From positions 1-64,000 of the forward strand of contig NW_023503746.1 of the NCBI RefSeq assembly GCF_014529535.1: 64,000 nt of DNA, read 5' to 3'. Origin of the DNA: Bradysia coprophila. Its lineage: Eukaryota > Arthropoda > Insecta > Diptera > Sciaridae. Shown here piece after piece: positions 56,424 through 64,000 of the stretch (within the stretch, counting starts at the first letter, position 1; every line of letters begins with the position of its first letter). Position numbers and translations under genes: made by a program. The notes under the pieces are model-generated. The model was not told the origin of the DNA, made no database searches, and saw only the letters and a program-made list of their open reading frames with translations.

Positions 56424-59400
56424 GCGTTTTGCTAGTTTCCCCTTGCTTGAGTCGTTTCTGCGCGATTTGAGTATCGATCTTCTGCTTTCTCTTTTTCAGG
56501 ACGTCACGTTTCATTTGTATCTTTTGTATCATTTGTTTTTCCATCATGTCCAGCTCATCTTCTTCCACGGCTATTTGAGTCTTTTCTATGACCAACGCTT
56601 CTAATTCGCTAGCAAGCCTTTAGATTAAAAATTAAAAATTGATTAATGTAATTCATCAGCGGCGATTCAAAGCAAAATACAAAAAACCAATACCACTCAA
56701 ACATCATCTAAATGACGCATCAAAAAGATCATTTTTCGCAGCGGGGCAGCGGGGCTAGTAGGTTGGGCGTATGGTTAACAGCCAACACCGTCAAAAAAGC
56801 TTCGTTATGAAACTAACAACAAGGCTTCGGATCGGACAGGAAAATCGGCAACGACCAACGCTACGAAATGGACTTATGGATATCGACTTAAATTTAGCAA
56901 CCTGGAATGTAAGAACTTTGTTGCGACCGGGTGGTTTGAGAACTTTAACTGATGTTCTGAGAAAAGGAAGATTTAATATAACTGCGGTACAAGAGACAAG
57001 GTGGCCTGATGCAAACCTATTGAAAAGTAAGGAATATTCATTCTACTACAGTGGATAAACGAACAAGTCAGGGGAGTTTGGCACGGGCTTCGTTGTGATC
57101 GGAAAAACAAGGGACGCTGTGATAAGTTTTCAACCATTCGACGAGAGATTGTGCTCTCTACGCATTAGAGGCAAATTCTTCAATATTACCCTCATTAATG
57201 CGCACGCACCCACAGAAGAAAAGGATGAAGACACGAAGGATGAGTTTTATGAAAAGTTGCAATGGATATATGAACGAAGTCCTACCAGAGACATTAAGAT
57301 TATTCTTGGTGATCTTAATGCAAAAGTTGGGAGAGAGGAAATATATCGGCCAACGATTGGAATGCACAGCCTTCATGAAACATCAAACGATAATGGGTGC
57401 CGTCTGACTGATCTTGCGGTATCTAACAACATGGTTATCAGTAGTACCTGCTTTCCCCATAAAAACATTCACAAAGCCAGTTGGATATCTCCGGATGGCT
57501 CAACAGCGAACCAAATAGATCATGTGCTCATCGATGCACGCCACAACTCTAACATCCTTGATGTACGAAGCTGCAGAGGACCGAACATTGACTCTGACCA
57601 CTACCTGGTTAGGGTGGTCTTTCGAGCTAGGATCAGGGCTGAGGTCAAAAACAGAGAGGTGGTGAGGAGATTTGACACCGATAAGCTGAAGAACATGGAC
57701 ACAAGGAGACTGTATGTGGAGAAGCTAGAGGAACGGATAATTGCAGATATGGAGTCAGAACCGGCAACAATTAATGATACATGGAGCAGGATTAAGCAAG
57801 AAATAGAGAGTGTTGCAACAGAGACCATTGGGTGGAAAACTGGAGGTATTCGAAATGATTGGTATGACGACGAATGTAAGCTTGCAACACAAGCGAAAAA
57901 CGATGCAAGGTTGAGGACTCTGCAAACTGGAGCAACACGGTCAGCCACATTAGAATATCGAACCAAACGTAACGATGAGCGAAAACTTCTCCGAAAGAAA
58001 AAAGCAGAAAGTGAAAGGAAGGTTTTCGTTGAAATACAAAATTTAGCAGAAACAAGGGACACTCGAAAGCTGTACCAAAAAGTAAAAAACGTTAAAAACG
58101 GATACAGTCAACAGCCCCAATTGTGCAAGGATTCAAATGGTGTAGTGCTAGCAGAGGAGAGACAGTGCATGGAAAGATGGACAAAATTTTTCAAGAGCCT
58201 GCTATGCCAGAGTCAAACAGTAACAACAGAAGAAGTAGCGGAACCGGATTCACAATTGAGCGCACAAGGTGTGGCGGAACCTACACTGGAGGAAGTTAGG
58301 GCTTCTGTTCTCAAGCTCAAGAATAACAAGGCCCCTGGATCAGACAATCTACCCGGAGAACTTTTTAAATATGGAGGTGATGCGCTGTGTGCACGGTTAC
58401 ATGAGCTGATTGTGAAGATTTGGGAACGTGAAGAAATGCCAGAAGAATGGGAACTCGGAATCATTTGTCCAGCGTATAAGAAGGGTGACAAATTGGAATG
58501 TAGCAACTCCAGAGGAATTAATCTATTGAACACAGCGTACAAAATATTTGCGGATATTTTACGGCAGCGTCTCATGGCGTATTCGGAACCAACAACTGGT
58601 GAATATCAGGGTGGATTCCGCAACGATCGCTCAACAACAGACCAGTTGTTTAGCATCAGGCAGATCATGGAGAAATGCAGAGAGTTCAATGTTGCTCTAC
58701 ACCATTTGTTTGTTGATTTTGAAACGGCATATGACAGGGTTTTTCGGAGGAAACTATGGAATGCGATGGTGGAACTTGGTTACCCCAAAAAACTTATTCA
58801 TTTAGCTAGAATGACTCTGTCACATGTGAGAGCCAAGGTCAGAATTCGGAACAATCTATCTGTTACTTTTGAAGCCTTGGAAGGACTTAGACAAGGCGAT
58901 GGACTGGCAGCTCTATTCTTCAACATTGTTCTTGAGAAGGTGATAAGAGAGAGCGGCGTGGAAACCAGCGGTACAATCTTCAGAAAGTTGAGTCAGTTGT
59001 TAGGATATGCTGATGACCTAGACTTAATTGGACGGAACATTGACATCGTTAAAGAGAATTTCACGAAAATTGAAGATAGGGGTGCTGAGTTCGGTCTCAA
59101 GGTCAGTGAGAGAAAAACCAAGTACATGACAACTTCATTGTCTGATGGCAGACCAACGGATCATACGCTGGAGGTAAATGGAAAACACTTCGAGACTGTC
59201 GACAGCTTTATTTACCTTGGGTCGCTGGTCAATAGTGATAATAGCATCGGTGAGGAAATACGTAGAAGGGTAACGCTTGGTAACAGGAGTTACTACAGTC
59301 TTCAAAAACTCATCCGGTCAAAAACACTCAACCGCAACCTTAAGTGCGAACTGTACAGATCGCTGATTCGACCAGTTATAGCATATGGGTCGGAAGCTTG

Positions 59401-60838
59401 GTGCATGACACAAAGTGACGAACAGACACTTTTGGTTTTTGAAAGGAGAATTCTTCGATCAATTTTTGGAGGTGTCAATGTGAACGGCAACTGGAGAAGA
59501 AGATACAACCATGAGCTGTATCAGCTTTACAAGGAGCCCGATATAGTCAAATTCATCAAAATCAATCGATTAAGATGGCTCGGTCATGTACAAAGAATGA
59601 ACGAGGAACGTGTACCACTGAAACTGCTAAATACAAATCCCGATGGAAGCCGCAGGCCAGGAAGACCGAGAGCGAGATGGAAAGATGCAATTGAGTCTGA
59701 TCTGAAAGTACTAGGAGTGAGCGACTGGAGAACGTTGGCGCGGAATAGGTCCGATTGGAGAAGATTGCTGGAAGAGGCCAAAACCAATAGTAGGTTGTAG
59801 TGCCCGCCTAAGTAAGTAAGTAGTAGTGTAGTTATTTATACAATCGAGGCTCAAAGTACAGCCTGCGGCCTCGTGTCATAATTACACATCTAGAGCCTAA
59901 TAAAGTACTTTTCATCGAGTTGTATACAACGTTTTATGCCACAGATGCATCCAAAGTTTGCAAATTTTGCATATTATGATGATGAGTGGCATAATAGGTA
60001 TTTACATAACAAGGGTTAAAAAGTTGAAAAGTAGAGTTTTCGTGTGAATTTTGTTGATCAAGGGCGAAGCCGAGATCAATAAACACACGAAAACGAGACT
60101 TTTCAACTATTATCCCGAGTTATGTAATGGATTTAAAATGCTTAAACCTAAACCAAATTTCTTGTTTTAGGCTTAGGCCACTTTCGACTCTAGGGAAAAC
60201 AAGAGCAATAAAAAAAATTTACTCGAAGGCTGAAATTTGACTGATTTCGATCGATAGTTAATGAATTGTTAAGTGATTTATTTGCCTACACTTTTGTCTT
60301 ATCTTGTTTTAGTTTTCAAGCGCAAAGATCGTTTGTGACTCGTGATTGAAGTGGAATTTTTGGGTTTTCTACTCACATTTCCTCATGATATGGCTCGTCC
60401 TCTTGTTCTTTGTAAACCATGTCCGGATCGGCTTTGAGTTTCTTTGATTTTTGATCGATACTGCAAACGAAAACGTAACAAAAATCAAAAAAATTGAAAG
60501 AAATATTTAGCTTAAAGGCATTACAATCATTTTAGTAAGCAAGCGAACATATTGGTACAAAATTTATGAGTACTGGGCCACAAGCGTATGTCACCAGAAC
60601 TCAAAGACACGTATGGTTTAGAATTCTGGATGATTGACACTGGATGATGATTTGAAAATTGGGAAAAATTGATCCACCCATACATAGACGCATAACAAAA
60701 TAAGTATTAAGAGTGCCTCACCCGTTGCTGCTGTTGGTGTCCGAGTCGGTGTCATACATTATCGACAAGGCTTTCCTTTCCTTTTTGTCTTCTTCCTCTT
60801 CTTCTTCTTCGTCGTCCAAATGTCGTTTTCGATCAGAT
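56424..60838 (-). CDS. Charged coiled-coil protein, partial gene model
   Basis: Three internal exons in phase, complement of join(56424..56617, 60377..60460, 60722..60838). The first exon seen encodes SDRKRHLDDEEEEEEDKKER and then an acidic Ser/Asp stretch, MYDTDSDTNSSNG. The second encodes DQKSKKLKADPDMVYKEQED and PYHEE. The third is a highly charged helix, LASELEALVIEKTQIAVEED, then LDMMEKQMIQKIQMKRDVLK, ending in a GTAAGT donor. Donors and acceptors are canonical, and joining gives one frame. The composition (acidic patch, Lys-rich patch, coiled coil) suggests a nuclear or scaffold protein, but I do not recognise the family. The 5' exons (above 60838) and 3' exons (below 56424) were not found. 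The 3.8-kb intron between the second and third exons has absorbed an RTE-type LINE in opposite orientation. Confidence 0.55.
56745..59824 (+). mobile_element. RTE-like LINE, near full length, one stop codon
   Basis: A second, distinct non-LTR retrotransposon. A short 5' leader (about 56745-56770) precedes the coding region and the 3' end is an AAGT microsatellite after the stop (about 59806-59822). No target duplication was recognised. It sits in the intron of the coiled-coil gene in opposite orientation to that gene. Confidence 0.82.
56771..59800 (+). pseudogene. RTE-like endonuclease-reverse transcriptase with in-frame stop
   Basis: About 1009 codons in one frame with a single TAA at 57056-57058, splitting an otherwise intact protein. 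The first conventional ATG may be internal to the leader. The endonuclease has LATWNVRTLLRPGG, ITAVQETRWP, NAHAPTEEKDEDTKD, IILGDLNAKVGREE and the closing NIDSDHYLVRVVF. The polymerase has HHLFVDFETAYDRVFRRK, LEGLRQGDGLAALFFNIVLE and the LGYADDLDLIG catalytic box. The C-terminus has FIYLGSLVNSDNS, VIAYGSEAWCMT, RLRWLGHVQRM and GRPRARWKDAI. Everything after the stop is open, so the inactivation is recent. Low identity to the LINE at 16277 shows a separate family. Confidence 0.88.
60006..60200. repeat. Half-copy of the foldback family at 22530
   Basis: GTTGAAAAGTAGAGTTTTCG, GTGTGAATTTTGTTGA and CGAAAACGAGACTTTTCAAC in opposite orientation, plus TATCCCGAGTTATGTAATGG, match the element at 22530-22849. 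Confidence 0.7.
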
Positions 60839-61745
60839 CTGAAAGAACGAAAATTTCAATAAGATTTGAAGAATTTAATGTAATGGTTGATACAACGACA
60901 CTAATAGACTAAATTTTGTTCGTACTTCGAAATAAACAAAAAAAGGCTTGATACAAATTCAACTTCTTTTCAACATCAAAGGAAAACATTGATAAATCGA
61001 AGATTAAATTAACGCTTATAAAGTAGCTAATTTAAGACGATCTATGGTTAATGAACACAAATTCAAGAATAATTAGCAAATCTCGATAAGTTTTTAGTAG
61101 AAAAAAGATAGAAAACCCGAACCAGTAGCACAACACCCCACGTTATTGACAGTTATCATTGTATATACGTTTAGGGGAGGTTGCGCACACACACAACTGC
61201 TGAGTGTATATCTACATAATGACTATCATTCAGCCGAATTTGGAACATAAAACTTTCGAGTGGAAAATATAAAAACAGAGCGAAGAAAAATTGACCGAGA
61301 TGAACACGGAAGCGGACACAACCGATAATTGATGTCGCTCCACTCAGTCTATATCAAACGAAAATACATAAAATGAATCGTTAGCACAACAGATTCCGCA
61401 AATAACTATTTCAGGAATAGACATGCCATACCATGCACCTTTAACTAAAGGCTCCTCAAAACCGGAAATGGGCGCTGGGAACAAATATTTAAAAAAACAA
61501 GGCATCAGAACAGTCGGAGCGTTTGCTGCGACTGAGCCCCGTACGACTCGTAAACCTATTTTGCCCGAAACCATTATACGTCCGTAGCCCTAATAAGCCC
61601 GTAACTCTTATTCGTCCGATATCAAAATGCTTCCGTAACCATATTGCGTACTTGACATCATTGTCTATTTTTGCAAATTAACTGAAAGCGTTTATCTTTC
61701 AAATTGCGCTTAGCGCAATTACAAAAGCCCGTACTTCTCAATTAT
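60839..61745. other. Gene-poor interval
   Basis: The upstream exon of the coiled-coil gene should lie here or beyond, but no convincing donor/acceptor pair with a matching frame was found. The minus frame at 61344-61574 has no known motif. Confidence 0.4.
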
Positions 61746-62465
61746 AGCGGCCTTAGTCCAAGGGCCCAAATTTGAAACTTTTTTCGCCACATTCTTTTTG
61801 GTATTCAATTATCTTCCATAAAATGTAAATCTAGCAAAATCGGATGAGATTTACTCGATTTATGTGCAAAAAAAACACTAAGGGCCGAGTAGCGGCCTTA
61901 GTCCAAAGGCCCAAATTTGAAACTTTTTTCACCACGTCCTTTTCGGTATTGAATTACCTTCCATAAAAAACTAAATCTAGCAAAATCGGCTGAGATTTAC
62001 TCGATTTATGTGCAAAAAACACTTAGCGCCGAGTAGCGGCCTTAGTCCAAGGGCCCAAATTTGAAACTTTTTTCGCCACGTCCTTTTCGGTATTCAATTA
62101 CCTTCCATAAAAAACTAAATCTAGCAAAATCGGATGAGATTTACTCGATTTATGTGCAAAAAATACTTAGGGCCGAGTAGCGGCCTTAGTCCAAAGGCCC
62201 AAATTTGAAACTTTTTTCGCCACGTCCTTTTCGGTATTCGATTACCTTCCATAAAAAACTAAATCTAGCAAAATCGGATGAGATTTACTCGATTTATGTG
62301 CAAAAAACACTTAGGGCCGAGTAGCGGCCTTAGTCCAAAGGCCCAAATTTGAAACTTTTTTCGCCACTTCCTTTTCGGTATTCAATTACCTTCCATAACA
62401 AACTAAATCTAGCAAAATCGGATGAGATTTACTCGATTTATGTGCAAAAAACACTTAGGGCCGAG
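61746..62465. repeat. Satellite-like array, about 144-bp unit, five copies
   Basis: AGCGGCCTTAGTCCAA starts units at 61746, 61891, 62034, 62179 and 62323. Each unit contains AAATTTGAAACTTTTTTCGC and CTAGCAAAATCGGATGAGAT and ends AGGGCCGAGT. Copies are very similar. The array stops 35 bases before the hAT terminus at 62501. Confidence 0.92.
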
Positions 62466-62500
62466 TAACGACCTTTGAGCCATCCCAACAAGCCCACGTT

Positions 62501-64000
62501 CAGGGACTAACGTAAGGATTTTTCCGTGGGTGGGAATTCGACAAAAAGGCGCCAAAATGACTAGTTCAGAGGCTCCAAAAACAATTTTCAAAAGTTGCTA
62601 AAATTTAAAAGAATTAAAAACACAGGTTTTGATTGGTTTTATCAACGAAACTTAAAATTTATATTTATGTATGTACATATAGGAAAGTTATCTGTAGTCA
62701 AATTTTTGTTTCTAATCGAAAGAATTTTCGGACAAAATCGTGTGTTTTGTAAAGTTCGACATCCGCAGGACGGAATCTGCGATCCTTTTTTGTCAAAAAC
62801 GCTGCTACAGCGTCGCGTGGATCGTAATTGGCAGTGCCAGCACAGTTCAGAGAAATTATTAATCGGTTCGTCACAGTGATGAGTTCCAGATTTTGTTGCG
62901 ATGATGGCTTTATTTTGTTGAAGTGGCTTACTACACGCTCTGTGCCCATACTATGTGGACACGTCACAGCAAAAACCCCGAGCAACCATTTAAAAAGCCC
63001 GCTTGATTTAATATACATTTGTCTTAAGCGTTCGCTGTACTTACAACCAATGTCGGACGTATCCAAATGTGGTACCTCTTGTAATATTGGCCATTGTTCA
63101 CAAATATCGCTAACAAGCTGAGCTATTTTGTCGTGTTCCTCATGTTTGATGAACTGCTTGAACGCTCGAATGGATTGTTTGATAAGATTTTCACATGAAG
63201 TGGCTGTCAGAATATTTTTCATCAAATCGATCGATTCATCGTCCTCGACATTTAAGCGCTTTGCTACGCAATCCTTTGCTTTGTTAGCCACTTTTGTACG
63301 AACTTCGTCGTACTGTGCTCTATTGTTTACTGATATTAGATGACTACGAACAGTGGGATTTCGTTGTTTACTCAATTCAAGTGCTTTTTGTTCTTCTCCT
63401 CCTGGCATTGGCCCCGCGATAATAACATCAAGTTTCCGAACTGCAGCATCTCTTAATGTGATCACATCAGGCAAAATTATGAACGATTTTTGCAAACCTT
63501 TTTGAAGACTTGTGAAAATGCGGAAAATGTCGAACATGAATGCGGTTAATTTAAATGTTTTAGACTCGTTGCACCATGAGTGTAAAAAATCGGATGCCTT
63601 TGAAATTTCTTTTGAAGTGTAATCTTTGGGAGAATCGACGATTTTTTTCCATACTTTCCGGCAGACTGGTAGGTTTCGTAAGACTGCCCTCAACAGCGCC
63701 TCTCCATGCTCTGCAAATCTTATTTCATTGAAGGCAGGAAAAGATAAAAGATCGACATCACCAGCGAGTTCGGTTAAAAGTTTATTTCGACATTTCGATG
63801 TACGAAAGTAGGTGTTCACAGCAATTACACTCGCTTTCCAAGATTTCAGTTCTGGAATGGCGTCCTCTATATCCTCCAGTGCTAAATCCGATCGATGACA
63901 AGTGCACCACACTTTTACTAACTTGTGCCCTAGTTCGTTCTCAAGTAAAGCCCATAATCCTCCTTCCGAACCGGTATTGGCATATTCTCCATCCGTTGTA
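62501..64000 (-). mobile_element. hAT transposon, 3' part (runs off the window)
   Basis: The terminus CAGGGACTAACGTAAGGATT at 62501 begins the element's 3' end. It closely resembles the terminal repeats of the non-autonomous element at 14269-15633, including the subterminal GTGGGAA and GGCGCC motifs. A transposase frame starts 197 bases inside. The other end is outside the window, so the target duplication cannot be checked (the candidate left copy would be CCCACGTT at 62493-62500). Confidence 0.8.
62698..64000 (-). CDS. hAT transposase, N-terminally cut by window edge
   Basis: An uninterrupted frame from the window edge to the stop at 62698-62700, at least 433 residues. It opens with TTDGEYANTGSEGGLWALLE, including the catalytic-core DG of hAT transposases. 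HKLVKVWCTCHRSDLALED follows, the C-x2-C-H-R region that precedes the large insertion domain. The end carries the hATC dimerisation region, with LFKWLLGVFAVTCPHSMGTE and RVVSHFNKIKPSSQQNLELI, typical of this superfamily. The family cuts and pastes DNA and leaves 8-bp duplications. There are no stops or frameshifts in the part seen, so the copy may be recent or active. It resembles the vertebrate and insect ZBED/C17orf113-like branch, but the N-terminal BED finger is not visible here. Confidence 0.85.
   Translation of the reverse strand, partial: TTDGEYANTGSEGGLWALLENELGHKLVKVWCTCHRSDLALEDIEDAIPELKSWKASVIAVNTYFRTSKCRNKLLTELAGDVDLLSFPAFNEIRFAEHGEALLRAVLRNLPVCRKVWKKIVDSPKDYTSKEISKASDFLHSWCNESKTFKLTAFMFDIFRIFTSLQKGLQKSFIILPDVITLRDAAVRKLDVIIAGPMPGGEEQKALELSKQRNPTVRSHLISVNNRAQYDEVRTKVANKAKDCVAKRLNVEDDESIDLMKNILTATSCENLIKQSIRAFKQFIKHEEHDKIAQLVSDICEQWPILQEVPHLDTSDIGCKYSERLRQMYIKSSGLFKWLLGVFAVTCPHSMGTERVVSHFNKIKPSSQQNLELITVTNRLIISLNCAGTANYDPRDAVAAFLTKKDRRFRPADVELYKTHDFVRKFFRLETKI

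Noticed and set aside
56745..59824. Target-site duplication for the second LINE
   Set aside because: Only a 5-base similarity (AGTAG) was seen, within the AAGT tail, so it is not informative.
61344..61574. 76-residue minus-strand ORF with several cysteines
   Set aside because: No family pattern and no splice link to the neighbouring exons.

Overview
The window is eukaryotic, AT-rich, intron-containing and very repeat-dense. The cellular genes point to an insect. They have short GT-AG introns (mostly 60-110 bp) and insect-type families: peritrophin-A chitin-binding domains, apolipoprotein D-like lipocalins, a zeste-type Myb/SANT protein and P-element relics. A nematoceran fly such as a fungus gnat is my guess from overall character; no rRNA or mitochondrial marker here proves it.

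Cellular genes, left to right, with exon joins read by me from splice sites and continuous frames: a 3-exon zeste-like Myb/SANT protein (7585-6837, minus); MagT1/OST3, a subunit of the ER oligosaccharyltransferase (8997-10350, six exons); a secreted lipocalin (23714-24368); a 10-exon alpha-L-fucosidase (30949-28402, minus); a secreted protein of unknown function with a TATA promoter (35014-35601) and a decayed relative upstream; an 11-exon mosaic gene (38265-43105) joining eight chitin-binding domains on Thr/Pro/Glu-rich linkers to an integrin-beta PSI and I-like domain, with no membrane anchor; a second lipocalin-like secreted protein (47679-48309); and part of a charged coiled-coil gene (60838-56424, minus) whose intron carries a LINE.

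Mobile DNA fills most of the rest. There is an intact full-length RTE-type LINE with target-site duplications (16259-19607) and a 5'-truncated relative (46783-47320); a second RTE-like LINE with one stop codon (about 56745-59824); a jockey/CR1-like 3' fragment (43540-44393); two P-element transposase relics; a hAT transposase running off the right edge (62501-64000); and several hAT-type non-autonomous elements with 8-bp duplications. There is also a two-copy MITE family with perfect 7-bp duplications, several long foldback elements, satellite-like arrays, a tRNA-like SINE module, and a hammerhead-ribozyme motif inside an inverted-repeat element (55789-56064).

The most interesting object is the chitin-binding/integrin-beta mosaic. 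Its metal-site residues are largely kept, it ends right after the I-like domain, and its chitin-binding exons are being amplified in 375-bp exon-plus-intron units.
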